In this document: one piece after another, positions 1-12,357 of the stretch | Layout: each line of letters opens with the position of its first letter | Position numbering within the stretch: position 1 is the stretch's first letter | Source of the DNA: Paramecium octaurelia | Taxonomy: Eukaryota > Ciliophora > Oligohymenophorea > Peniculida > Parameciidae | Direction of reading: 5' to 3' | Assembly: GCA_905182995.1 (NCBI GenBank) | Contig: CAJJDP010000039.1 | Location: 9,722-73,721, forward strand | DNA: 64,000 bases | Notes under the pieces: generated by a model | Databases searched by the model: none | Seen by the model: the letters and a program-made list of their open reading frames with translations, nothing else | Told to the model about the DNA's origin: nothing | Made by a program: the position numbers and the translations under genes

Positions 1-240
1 ATGCCATAAAGACAACGAGATAGAGTCATTTATTAGTAATCATTTCTAGTTAAAGCTTCTGGCTTTACATTCCATAGACGAATTGAGTTATCCCCTACTG
101 CCAGATGCTTATGTAGAACCATCAGGAGGGTAACAAATTGATTAAACGTCTCAGAATGACCATCTAATTCTATCCTGTCTTAACATCCCATTGACGGATG
201 TCTTCTAATCATTTCAATAAGAATAGAGTTTTAAACTATG
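1..240 (-). pseudogene. WD40-repeat gene relic
   Basis: Read on the minus strand with TAA/TAG as Gln, this stretch spells most of one WD40 blade: a WDVKTG strand, an LDGHSET turn, SPDGST, then ASGS and NSIRLWNV. The blade is spread over different reading frames within about 150 bases. The steps (for example an extra G in the run at 92-95) are too close together to be removed by 20-30 base introns. The consensus matches the large WD40 families of Paramecium and Tetrahymena. It is cut by the window edge, so it may be the tail of a longer decayed gene. Single-base sequencing errors could explain some breaks, but several in so short a stretch favour a pseudogene. Confidence 0.6.
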
Positions 241-1620
241 AACCCAAAAGTATCTTGTGAATTTTATCTCAAACAATCCCATATTAATTAATTATGAAGA
301 GTTGATAATAATTTATCATAATAACTAAACAAAGAAACTTATGAATCTAGAATAAAATACAAACAAATTATCAAAACACCTTGTTACAAGATATAAGATT
401 TCAAAATTAAAATGTCAATACCTTCATTATATAGCCATAAATTTAAACTCTGATTTTTGGGATCTTTACAAATTATGTATTAATTAAAATATGATTCAAC
501 TTGAGTATAATTTATTATGGACTATTTCAGATATTATATGCATATTATATTTATATTGTTAAATTTAAAGTATAGTTCTTGTTCTATTTTAAATGCTAGG
601 TTTGCTTCTCTATTTAATGATAATTACTACAAATTTTTCCATGTTATTATGAGATATCCAAAAGGTTGTAACATGTTGTGCCTCTAACCTCTCAATTGTC
701 AATTTAGTACTATAATATTATAGTTACATATAGTGTAAGAATGGTATATTGAAGCTAATCTTTTGTTCGGATTAAGTGCTTTATATATTATTGCTAAGGA
801 GACTGAATAATTAAGAAACCAAAACTCATTTAAAATCAATTGTTTTATAAGGCTTTTATACAATTTATTTCAATTCTTGTAAATAAAATCTTAATGAGAA
901 TGTATAATTAATCCTTAATTAATAACACTAGTTCCAAATGAAGATCTGTATGTTCCTTAACTAATTTGAGATGGGGTGAATTAATAAATACTTTTTGGAT
1001 GAAAGAAATGGAGTCAATGTTTTAGAGCCTTCAGACGATTTCTCTAGAGAAGTGGTGTAAAGGATGTATAAAAATTGGTACAATATTCTTCCTTTGTTTA
1101 TCATTAATCAATTCACCACTTTTAGGAATAGTTGATTTCTGATTCTAACTGCTGCAATCATGATGGCTTCACAAAAATCTCACTCAAAATTAATAAGGAC
1201 AAATATTGCCTTTATTCTCAATGTCATAATTGCAGATCAATTATTAGAACAACGTAATTTGCTTTGATGAGATAGTATTTTTTTAGAGCAAACATATAGT
1301 TAAGTCTCGGTAATTTGCCAAATTCTTCATATAGCAAGTCAATTCTAGTTTAAGTAAATATGCCAGAGTAGACATATCACATCTGATAACAATTTAATAA
1401 ACTTGCTGTGGCTCAATCATTATGATTACCACATGCAGATAAACTTCTTTAACTTGTACCAACATATACTGGTTCCTTCTTCGTGAAAAGTATTATCAAT
1501 AATATACTGATTGTAAATATTCCAAAATAGTACAAAAAGCTTTAAAACATCCTCATCAGAAACCTATGAATAAACTTAAAGGTTTATTTTTAATACAATC
1601 TAATTTTCAATTATTTATAA
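241..1620. other. AT-rich stretch without a supported gene
   Basis: No long TGA-free frame with coding character and no recognisable domain. At about 1,150-1,260 (+) a short Cys/His-containing reading (CNHDG ... YCLYSQCHNC) could be a scrap of a zinc-binding gene, but it is not continued on either side. Confidence 0.4.
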
Positions 1621-1622
1621 TT

Positions 1623-3051
1623 AAAAGCTCATAAATTTATGAATCACTTTTCAAAGTTGGCAAATTTTTTTGTCTAACAGTTTTCTTTTTACACTTTATA
1701 TGAAAAACAATCAAGAAGTCTTTTCGTTAAATGTTACTTTATTTATTATATTCCATTAATTTAATGTCAGAAAGTTAAACTGAATTCTTATAAAGGTAAG
1801 TAATCAACTTAACTAAAGAAAATCATCTGTTAAAAGAAGATAACTTGGCATTCCGTCATTTTTAAAATAATAGAGTAAAGGAATTGAAATCATACCTTAG
1901 AGATGTTCAAATATAGATTTCTAAATATATTGCGTGATATTACACAAGCTTTATGATTAGTCAAGGGGGTGCTGAATACTAATGTTTGAACAAGAATGCT
2001 CTCCAGCATGAAATTAAACAACTGAAGATTTAATGTGCTGAATTAAAATAACTATTGCTTGAATAGGTCAATATTAACAGCAATAATAAAAGATTGAAAC
2101 TAACTTAACAAAACAATACTCTAAAGCCCTAAAGGAACTTTAGGAAAATTTAACATTAGCCACTTCGAATTGCTAAATATATAGAAATTCAATGAATTTT
2201 CTAGCTTAAGAGAAAACAACATAAGAATAGTAAATTAAGAGTTTCTAAAATGAAATTTAATAACTAAAGAAGTAACGTGATGTTGAAAAAAACGAATTAT
2301 AAATGATTATAGCAAGAGGAAATCATAATTGTCTGACTTGGTAAAGGCATATACAATCCGATTACATAAAGTTTAATAGTCAAATTTCGAGGAATACTAA
2401 ACGAAATTAAAGAATTAGGCTAAGGATATAAATGAAAAAGGTAAGAATTGAAGAAGAAGATTTCATCTTATGAGAAAATTAACCAAGAATTGCAACAAGA
2501 TTATGAAACTATCCTTAATTAATAGACAGAATTGCAAGAAATAATTATAAATTAACAAGCAGAAGCTTAAGTTCTATCCTAATTAAATTATTAACTTTAA
2601 GATAATTCAAAATAACAAGAATCAATTATTTCTGATTTAAAATTATCTATTGCCTCATTGAAAGATGAGATGAAATGACTTAATAAGTACTTTAACAAAA
2701 GATTATAGATATCGAATTGTAAATAGGCATCTGCGAAATCCTAAATTTTGGAATTGATTAAATTGATAAAATAAGAAAGTTAAGAAAACTAGGCAGAAAG
2801 GAAGTAACTTAACGATTAGGTCATTAAATTGCAAGACAATAAGTTATAGGAAGAAGAACCGTAACTAATATTTTAAAATGAAATTTGTTAACAAAAAATT
2901 TCTTAATTATAAGATCAAGTAGTTGGGCAATAGGAATTTGAAATTAAATATAGAAAACTTATAAATGATATATAGTTTACTTAGATTATGAAAATAAATT
3001 GGAAACCTAGTCTAATGTATTTAAAAATGAAATAAATACTTTAAAGATTTA
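1623..3051. repeat. Perfect 1,429-bp direct repeat, copy 1 (likely assembly overlap)
   Basis: Bases 1,623-3,051 recur exactly at 3,053-4,481. The copies abut with a single N at 3,052 between them. Perfect identity in decaying, AT-rich sequence, a head-to-tail layout and a one-base N are what an assembler leaves when two overlapping contig ends are joined without merging. The real chromosome probably has one copy. Confidence 0.9.
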
Positions 3052-4910
3052 NAAAAGCTCATAAATTTATGAATCACTTTTCAAAGTTGGCAAATTTTTT
3101 TGTCTAACAGTTTTCTTTTTACACTTTATATGAAAAACAATCAAGAAGTCTTTTCGTTAAATGTTACTTTATTTATTATATTCCATTAATTTAATGTCAG
3201 AAAGTTAAACTGAATTCTTATAAAGGTAAGTAATCAACTTAACTAAAGAAAATCATCTGTTAAAAGAAGATAACTTGGCATTCCGTCATTTTTAAAATAA
3301 TAGAGTAAAGGAATTGAAATCATACCTTAGAGATGTTCAAATATAGATTTCTAAATATATTGCGTGATATTACACAAGCTTTATGATTAGTCAAGGGGGT
3401 GCTGAATACTAATGTTTGAACAAGAATGCTCTCCAGCATGAAATTAAACAACTGAAGATTTAATGTGCTGAATTAAAATAACTATTGCTTGAATAGGTCA
3501 ATATTAACAGCAATAATAAAAGATTGAAACTAACTTAACAAAACAATACTCTAAAGCCCTAAAGGAACTTTAGGAAAATTTAACATTAGCCACTTCGAAT
3601 TGCTAAATATATAGAAATTCAATGAATTTTCTAGCTTAAGAGAAAACAACATAAGAATAGTAAATTAAGAGTTTCTAAAATGAAATTTAATAACTAAAGA
3701 AGTAACGTGATGTTGAAAAAAACGAATTATAAATGATTATAGCAAGAGGAAATCATAATTGTCTGACTTGGTAAAGGCATATACAATCCGATTACATAAA
3801 GTTTAATAGTCAAATTTCGAGGAATACTAAACGAAATTAAAGAATTAGGCTAAGGATATAAATGAAAAAGGTAAGAATTGAAGAAGAAGATTTCATCTTA
3901 TGAGAAAATTAACCAAGAATTGCAACAAGATTATGAAACTATCCTTAATTAATAGACAGAATTGCAAGAAATAATTATAAATTAACAAGCAGAAGCTTAA
4001 GTTCTATCCTAATTAAATTATTAACTTTAAGATAATTCAAAATAACAAGAATCAATTATTTCTGATTTAAAATTATCTATTGCCTCATTGAAAGATGAGA
4101 TGAAATGACTTAATAAGTACTTTAACAAAAGATTATAGATATCGAATTGTAAATAGGCATCTGCGAAATCCTAAATTTTGGAATTGATTAAATTGATAAA
4201 ATAAGAAAGTTAAGAAAACTAGGCAGAAAGGAAGTAACTTAACGATTAGGTCATTAAATTGCAAGACAATAAGTTATAGGAAGAAGAACCGTAACTAATA
4301 TTTTAAAATGAAATTTGTTAACAAAAAATTTCTTAATTATAAGATCAAGTAGTTGGGCAATAGGAATTTGAAATTAAATATAGAAAACTTATAAATGATA
4401 TATAGTTTACTTAGATTATGAAAATAAATTGGAAACCTAGTCTAATGTATTTAAAAATGAAATAAATACTTTAAAGATTTAAAAGCAAGAGTAACTAATC
4501 CATGCATAAGAAGTAGAAATATAAAATTCAAAAAATTAAAGAAAGGATTTAAATGCAAAAAATATTTGAATAGACTTAACAACTATTAAAATTAGAGGCA
4601 TTATCTAAAATATTTACAGAATAACGTAAAGAATAAATTAATGATTTACAAAATTAATTTAATAATCGGCCCAGTAGACAGGATGATTTGGATATTACCA
4701 AATAACTTGAAAAAGAAAATGAGGATTTACAGGAATAAATATGAAGGAACTTTGCAAAAATAGAATCTGCTAATGAAATAGTGAAATATCTATATTTTCA
4801 AATCATAAACCAAATAATTTTCCAAAAAAAAGAATTTGATTTGATTCAACGCTGGAGGACGAAAGATCAATTGTTTTTGATAGCAAATAAGATTTCTTGC
4901 CCACTTTAAG
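1900..4910 (+). pseudogene. Decayed coiled-coil protein gene (interrupted by the assembly duplication)
   Basis: On the plus strand, several frames in succession give heptad-like, Lys/Glu/Gln-rich sequence, for example ALQHEIKQLKIQCAELKQ, then KALKELQENLTLATS, then QKKKISSYEKINQELQQDYE, and near 4,690 LDITKQLEKENEDLQEQ. The pieces line up as one long coiled coil, but the frame changes repeatedly and in-frame TGA codons occur (for example after SLKDEMK and after EDLQEQI) where no GT..AG pair of usual length restores the frame. Copies at 1,900-3,051 and 3,328-4,481 are the same sequence because of the assembly duplication. A large host coiled-coil gene in decay is the simplest reading; the family is not recognisable. 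Confidence 0.55.
3053..4481. repeat. Perfect 1,429-bp direct repeat, copy 2 (likely assembly overlap)
   Basis: Second exact copy of 1,623-3,051, following the N at 3,052. Sequence runs on from this copy into 4,482 without a break, so the left flank belongs to copy 1 and the right flank to copy 2, as expected for an overlap joined end to end. Confidence 0.9.
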
Positions 4911-4949
4911 TTTATCAAAATTAATATAATAGCTAAGAAATCATCAATA

Positions 4950-5345
4950 GTTACTAATACCTTTGCCATTATAATAGTCAGAATTTTCTGGATTTTTTAA
5001 ATTGCTTAGTCATAATTTTCCAAAGCCTCCTCAAATCTATTCATTTTATTTAAAATTTCCTAAAATCATTTTTTAATTATTTATATTCTAAAATTTCATC
5101 TAAATTAGAATTAATGCTGAATAATCTTATTTAACAGCGTTTATAAACATGTTCATTTTGGCTAAAATTTATTCATGGTAGTTCTCAAATTTCCTAGCCT
5201 CTAAATTATAATGAATTTTTGATTATACATAAGTAATTACAATCCTCTAGTTTTTTACTTAATTGCTGAATCACATAATTTTGAAGCTTCTTAAGATTAT
5301 TAGAGCATTGTTTTACAATATTATGTCAAACAAACTTGATTTAAA
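4950..5345 (-). pseudogene. TPR-repeat gene relic
   Basis: Minus-strand reading at about 4,955-5,065 gives a near-perfect TPR unit of the type common in Paramecium: LNKMNRFEEAL, then ENYDQAIQKNPENSDYYNGK. A second diverged unit (EASKLCDSAI) lies near 5,290-5,320. The two units are not joined by an open frame, and the first changes frame within itself. TPR proteins of this family have dozens of units, so this is a small remnant. Confidence 0.5.
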
Positions 5346-7100
5346 TCCGAAATATATTTCTAAAGTCTTTTATGTTTTTCTTTTCCAAATATATTTTTAT
5401 TTATAAACTCATTTTTTTCTTTTCTTTTAACTTATTGGATTACACCCTATTTTGTATTCTATATGTTTACCCTGTATTAAAAACCCCCTTCTCATTACTC
5501 ATCTTAGTATTTATTAATTTTAAACTTGCTGTCATACTAAATGCTTTCTTTTGAAAAATTAACCTTATTTATTATTTAGGTTATATTTTCTATTAAAGCA
5601 ATAAACTTGAGACTTATAATTTAACTTTTTAGAAACTTATCCAAACATTTTGGTATTACTCATCAAATTCCATATATAATTTATGAATATTTTAATATTT
5701 ATGTTTGATTAAAAAATCGTAAAAAGACAAAGATGCCTAATGAATAAGATTATTATTATTGACTTAAAGAATAGATAATTATCAATTCAAACATCAGATA
5801 TAAGATTAATTCAATTGATTCTTTCTTTAGTATTGACGATGATGCCTGACTAATTTAAGGCAACCACTTGCCTAAACTTGCTTCTTCAATGATGACTTCA
5901 AATTATCTCCATTTCCTTGTTGAAATTTTTCACAAAAGAGTTTAGCATCTTATTCTAATACTACCTATTTGATTTCCAACTTGATAATTCTGTTGGGTTC
6001 ACAATTCTAATTAATTCTATCTGATCAACTAATATGATCAATAATTTCGAAATTTCTTTAAAATTTTTGGTCATCTTAAGAAAAAGAATTGTTATTTTTA
6101 TCGCTTTTAACTATTATTCAGTTTTTTCTAATATTTGTAATTAACCACAATTTTTTTGAGATTTTATAATTAAGGTGTTTTTAAAAAGAAACACGACAAT
6201 TTCAAATTAGTAATAATAGTTTGATAATAGCATAAATTTAATTTTTTTTCATTGAATTCTTATCGAAAAGGAGAATTATTCTCAACATTCTCAAAGAAAC
6301 AAAAAAATATATTTTTGATCTTTATCTGTTGTTAATTTGTACTCATTGAAAGAAAAGGAAATACATTAATATGATTTGACAGAATACTCTCTTAAAATTA
6401 TTCTTAGTTGTTGTTCCAATTCACTTGTTGTTTCCCCCCAGAATGTTTCAAATCCTGATATATTTAAGGTAAATCTTTTTCTAAATTTATTTATCCGATT
6501 TAAATTACTATTTTTCAAGAATGAAATGTGGAGCATGAGAATTAAATTCATTTTTATCAGCTTTAATTTAATTCAACAAATTCAAATTTGTCACAAAACT
6601 CTTGTGTACCTTCCAATCAATTGTATTTTTAAAAACAAAATTTTTCTTCATCATCAATTTCATGACCATTATTGTTTCATTAATTAATCTTGCTTTTATG
6701 AAATTAATTCAGGTAATTCAAATAAATTGGGTAAATTACAAATAGTTTACCAATTAGAACATATATTTTATATGAATAACTTAAACTTTACATTTGTGAT
6801 GTGTCTGTTTGGGGCTGCTTCTGATAAATATTCTTAATCATTCTTATCTCATAAAGATAAGCTTCCTCTGAAAAAGTTTCATCAATTATCGATTATCTCC
6901 AGTCTTTATTAGGACACTTGCCTTCATTCCTTCTCCATCATTTTTCAATGAATGCAAATCCTAAATTTCTATGTTCTCTTTAAAACTAACCATAACTTTT
7001 ACTACAATTTAAAGAGTTTAGGCCTTAGTTTTCCTTAAAATTATGAAAAATAAATATTTTTAAGGTGAAAACACTCTGAGAATTTCTCAATAATTTATTT
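5346..7100. other. AT-rich stretch with no supported intact gene
   Basis: T-rich on the plus strand, as if old minus-strand coding sequence, but no domain can be read. Short frames at 5,372-5,554 and 6,376-6,687 are low-complexity or hydrophobic and lack the TAA/TAG glutamines and Lys/Glu content of real genes here. Confidence 0.4.
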
Positions 7101-7104
7101 CCAA

Positions 7105-8060
7105 ATGAATTCAAAAGTATTATAGAACAAAGATGATTTGTATGAAGTATTAGCTTAATTGAAATTTATTGATAGCAAAATATTCAAATTGATAATTGAA
7201 ATGCTTAAAAAAGAGGCAATTTCAGATTCCCAAAGCTTTTATCACAAGATGAAAACCAAGAACGTTGGGTAGAACACATTTTAGTTTAAAATTTATCACA
7301 GCAAGATAAATAAAAGAAGCTAAACTAGATGAAACAAGCTATTTAGAGCATTCATACAGTTATTGAAAAAATTAATATCCATAACTTCACTATAAATAAT
7401 TACTCTGGTGAACAATATATAGAATAGAAATATGCTTTAATTAAGAAAATAGGGGTAGATGAAAATATAATTGAATTCTGAAAATATTTAGTCCTTCTCA
7501 CTTCCATCGATAATAAATTCATCTAAGTGGGTCAAATTCTATTCATTGTTAATTGAAATGTAGGTTGACCTGAAGGCATAATCTTTTGAAAAAATTACCA
7601 TTTAAATTACCACACTTTGAGGGGCGAATTTTGTCAAATGTGACTTGAGGGGATCCTAATTTTGAAAATGTCATTTATTGGTGCAATAAATTTAAATGGA
7701 CAAAATTGTTTAATAGTAAATGGAAAAATTTTTAAATGAATGAGAGAATGGAATTAAATGATAATAGCGGTAGGGTTAATTCAATTTGCTTTTCTTCAGA
7801 TAGTAAATCCATAGTATCGAAGTAGTGAAGACAACTTCATTCGTTTGTGGGATATTAAGACAGGAAGAATTAAGTCTAAATATAAAACCAACAAGGATGT
7901 AAAATAAATACAATAGCTAAATAGAGTGGTAAATTTTTGTGTTTATGGAATCTAAAATCAGGGAAACAAATGTCGGGACTTCTAGGTCATACTAATTAGA
8001 TTTGTTCAGTTGCTTCTGTTTCGATGGAGCTACTTTGGAATCAGCTTCTTATTTTTATTT
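7105..8060 (+). pseudogene. WD40-repeat gene relic with N-terminal helical part
   Basis: An ATG at 7,105 opens a 60-codon stretch (starts MNSKVLQNKDDLYEVLAQLK) that ends in TGA. At 7,760-8,050 the plus strand spells WD40 blades: VNSICFSSDSKS in one frame, then SSSEDNFIRLWDIKTG in another, then a FLCLWNLKSGK-like strand and GLLGHT. Frame changes fall inside single blades, so introns cannot explain them. The order, a helical N-terminal region followed by WD40 blades, is typical of large Paramecium families, so this is probably one decayed gene. Confidence 0.55.
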
Positions 8061-10620
8061 TACTTTTATTCGCAATTATATTATAATTAGAAAGAATTAA
8101 AAATAAAAAACTCCAGATTAAAAGAAAATTGACTTTTTGTGATAAAGAAAACCCTCTGGGACTTTTCTTTCGAATATTATGGTAGATTTATAACTTTATA
8201 CTTTGCATCTTGAAGTATTAATTTTCAACAAATAAGAAAATTTGAGTTTATGGGTTCCAATTTAAATAAGTTGTATATGACTTTCTTGAAAAATTGTGAA
8301 TGCAACACATAAACAACAAATCTTTTGAGTAACCCTCAAACTCTCCTAGTGCACTCAAATATAAGATTATTATTTCAATAAATAAACAAAGAAACTAATT
8401 AACTAGATTTTAGAGTCTAGGATAACAACAACGATTTTAATTCAAATTATTAATCTAAAATTATAACTTTTGAAAATCATTTTTTCAATTTTTCTTTTAT
8501 CAATTAATTAATAATGTTATAAACTTTGATAAATCTTAAAATTCAAGCCTTCATACAATAGACTTACAGTAAAAAGGTAAGATAGTAAAAATCTAGCATA
8601 ATATATATACTGTTGAAAAATCTGTAATATATAGTGGCAAAAAAAAATAACAACTCAACATTAGAAAGTAAAAAATTTGGGTTTTAATCAGATATTTGGA
8701 ATTTATATTTAAGATATAGGTGAATAGAATTCTGAAAAAGTAATTTTTGTAATTTAAATATATTTGGGGCTCTCTTAATTCCTTCTTATCAATTCAAACA
8801 TAAAATTTCTATGTTTAATTATTATTAATAATAATTTCCAGTTCATGGAATCAACTTATGTCAACAAAATAGATGAAGCTTAGAAAAATTTGGCTAATAT
8901 GCAAGAGAACTTCTTGATTCTTTCGCCATATTTGATAACAAATCTTCTATGGATGCTCGTGCTTCATTAGTATTGAAGGGCAAACATGGGCTTAAGAAAC
9001 CTTTCAAGCGATAGACCCAGATGCATAAATCCTTCTTATATTGATTAATTGACTTATAAATGTACATATATTTAGAGATATTTGCTAGCTTTTTAACAAT
9101 AAAATTTCTTAACAAAATAAGTATATCCGACCTTTTTTTCACAAATCTTTATAAGGACCCTACAATGAGCTTAGTTTTAGCACAGGTAGGTTTCAAAAAA
9201 CGCTCTCCTAATTATTGGACCTATCTCATGCTTGTTATTATGTTAATTTTATATTTATAAAGGAACCTAGTTTGTTTTTTTTTTAGTCAACTTTATACTT
9301 TGCCTTTTGATGATCTTTCATTTCTTTTATGCTCTTTTTTTGCTTTCTAACTTTTGCCCTTGACTTAATCGATTAATGAATGCCCACTTTGCTTTAAGAT
9401 ACAAAGGGATTATGATAGCTAGGCTTTTAGTATCTTATCCAATATTGATTTTATTGTGACAATTTTTATTTTGTTAGTAATTTAACTTTCTAATAAATAA
9501 ATAACTAACAAAAAAATTAAAATTAATTTTTAAGCTAATAAAGTCGATTTACATAATTAATGCTTGGCTGAAAAATTTCCTCACATCCTAACTAAAAAGT
9601 TATTTCATTTCTAAATGAACTGGAGAATATTCATAGAGGTTAAAAGTTTAAGCCAAATCTAAATTCTATATCCAAGAAAAAGCTATATTTAATTCATGCT
9701 ATATCTGGAATCCTGTAATTTATAGCCTGATTTTATGTTAATTTTATGAGTGAGAACGGATGTATAAGTAAGAGAATAAATCTCTAAAGTAAAAGACATT
9801 AATTCTTATGATCAGTTAAAGTAAAATCAAATTTTTGGAAATGGCATTCATTATTACAGCTGATAGAACTCTATCCAACATTTATCAAAATTGAAGGCTT
9901 ACCATCAATCCCCCGTAAATGTTGTATATTTCATATAAGTTTGCTCCACATATAAATATGATTCAGTTTTTCTTCTATTTTGTTTGTATGTTCAAATATC
10001 AAGCTAATTAAGCTAATAGGATTACTTTGATCACTAATTAAAAAAAATGAATTTATATATAAAAATCAAGAATGACTAGGTAAAACATGTAAATAAGAAA
10101 TTGCTTTTATATAAAAAAAAATGCAACATTAAGATATAGATTTTATGAATTTATTTTATAGAGGATATGGAATGATACAAGTGTTTAAATTTCTGATATA
10201 ATCAAATGTAATCTAAGTGAATTTGGAACTTAATTGCTCAATATTTTTTTTTCCTAATGATAAATATGTATTTTTTTGTGCAAGCACCTATTTTTAATTT
10301 AAAGTAATTGGAAACTCAATTAAATGTATGCAATTTCAATTTTGAATGAGATTCAATCTATATATTATCATAATATATTTTCTCTTCATTTTAGAATTGT
10401 TAATTATTCCAATCTTGAAATACTTCCCATATTTTATTGGCTTTGTACAACTAAAACAAACAAAAAAAGGTATTAGGAATACATTTACCTTGTTAGAAAT
10501 ACCTAAAAATATTATTTCTTATGTTAAGAATAATTTTAAAGGTTAATTTTTCAAATGGTAGTTAAATTTTCCATAAAATGAATGAAAATTTAATATTTCC
10601 CTTTGAATTTGGAAATTTTC
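8061..10620. other. AT-rich stretch, scraps only
   Basis: Contains a short coding-like frame at about 8,900-9,050 (+), reading RELLDSFAIFDNKSSMDA and then KGKHGLKKP, and hydrophobic frames at 9,060-9,260 and 10,346-10,546 (+). None has a recognisable domain, and none can be extended with plausible introns. No RNA gene or repeat was seen. Confidence 0.35.
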
Positions 10621-10669
10621 AAATTCACAAATCCCGGGGTGGTCCCACCTGCCAGACATTAGTATGGTT

Positions 10670-10745
10670 GGATAAATTTTCCTAGCCAGTACGGCCGGAG
10701 CATGGATGGATAAATTTTCCTAGCCCGTACGGCTGGAGCATGGAT
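10670..10745. repeat. GC-rich 38-bp tandem repeat (two units, diverged flanking partial units)
   Basis: Two adjacent 38-base units, 10,670-10,707 and 10,708-10,745, each run from GGATAAATTTTCCTAGCC to GGAGCATGGAT and differ at only two positions. A diverged third unit (TCCTACGGCC) follows to about 10,770. GC-rich sequence (CCCGGGGTGGTCCCACC) precedes them from 10,633. The core AGCC-GTAC-GGCT of unit 2 is nearly self-complementary. The block is an island of about 140 bases of far higher GC than anything nearby in non-coding DNA. Confidence 0.75.
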
Positions 10746-10789
10746 GCTTTCCCAAGCTCCTACGGCCGAAATACGAATAGATCATAACG

Positions 10790-11780
10790 GTAATTTAATT
10801 AGAATAGAAGATGATTTGACTTTTCCAAGAGAAAAGAAATTTATTGATGTACCCAATTTTATTAATGCACTAGTATTGATACAAATTAATAAATATTAAG
10901 AATTAAATAGTTTAAATTATTATATAAATTCTCAAACAGTAACGTAACTGTAATAGCTATTTTTGAATAAGTTATTCATGACAGATTATTTTTTAAAAGG
11001 ACCCAATTCGTTTCGCAATTATGAAATATGTTTAAGTTTGCAGCTGGGTGTATATTAGAATCTCCATGCAAATTTATAAAGATATTTTGAAATTTAACGT
11101 GTAACGTAGGAATAATTAAATTACAATATTGTCGTTTGATAATATGTAATGTCAGTTTATATTACTATTTGATCGATCAATTTGCATTCTACATTGAAAA
11201 TTATCAATAAATGAATTCTAAATTTACTATGATAATAATTTCTAAAATTAATTTATTGAGAATTAAAATAAGCAGTAATTAATTGGATTAATATTTACTT
11301 TTTATTCCAAACCACATGGTTCTTGTTACAAGGTTATTTTTATCAATATTACTGCTTTTATTCGACTTTTCATAAGAATTCAAACAAAATTAATCTATTT
11401 CGAAAACTTAAGCTTTTTATTTTGATGTGATTTTCATTATTTTTAATTATTGTTAATTTTTACAGCATTGAATCTGTTCAAAAGATGGTCTCCTAATTAC
11501 TAACAATGGGAGCTTGAGCAAATTGTTATTAAAACTAATTATTTTTTGCCATAATACCATTCTAGGTATACTCATTAGCGACAAACAAAACAGACATTGC
11601 TTTTTAGAGCATAAGCTATGTGTAATAGAAATATTTCATTAATCAACATCATTAAAATTAAAATTGGATAAATTGGTACTAAAAAGAGTAATTGCTATCA
11701 TTGATATAATGTAGAAAAATCGACAACTTAGGGATAAATTTGATTTCCAATTAATTTTAAAACCAATTCAAAATTATAGA
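10790..11780. other. AT-rich stretch, nothing recognised
   Basis: No open frame with coding character on either strand, no repeats beyond simple A/T runs, and no tRNA-like fold was seen. Confidence 0.4.
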
Positions 11781-11791
11781 TAATATTGACC

Positions 11792-12349
11792 ATGATAGTG
11801 GATAGAGAATTATTTATTGGTAGCAAAAATGTTTTTTTTGCAACTACACCTAGATATTTTGATTTATCAAATCTATTTAATAAGTACCAAGAAATAAATT
11901 TAACTCTAAAAGGTAACCTTAAAAATGTCAATATGAGATTAAAACTAAATTTTACATCAACTTTATCAAATTATCAGAACTTATTTAGAAGCGAAACTTT
12001 TATTGTAGAAAATTATAATTCTATACTTTCTACAAAGATACACAAATTATCCATTACATTTACTTATGAATTTATCAGGCAACTTTATAATAATCTTTCT
12101 AGAATCTTCTTTGAGACTACCTCCTGTAGAAGTATTGAAATATATATCATTCTTTTGTAACTTAAAAGACCGCAGAATTTTAACTAGAAAAAAAATGATT
12201 CTTAAAGTTTAATATAAATGTAGACTTCATTAGAATTCTATTTCTTTAAATTGATGCAATTCAAATAAAAAAATATTGTATTAAATGATTTGTATTTGAT
12301 TAAGATAAGCATTAGTTTATAACGGACATATAGAGGGGTAAGAAAATGA
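11792..12349 (+). CDS. Hypothetical ORF, 185 codons
   Basis: A single TGA-terminated frame without introns, starting MIVDRELFIGSKNVFF. The first 120 codons contain no TAA or TAG, which is rare by chance at this base composition. The remaining 65 codons contain several, read as Gln. No signal peptide, membrane segment or domain was recognised; the protein would be basic and Asn/Leu/Phe-rich. It stops 8 bases short of the end of the convergent kinase ORF. It could be a real lineage-specific gene or a chance frame in decayed DNA, and I lean only slightly toward a gene. Confidence 0.3.
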
Positions 12350-12357
12350 TAATTTAA

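Noticed and set aside
1-60. Possible telomere at the left edge
   Set aside because: No run of the Paramecium telomere repeats (C3-4A2 or C3A3 type) is present; the window simply begins inside a decayed WD40 gene.
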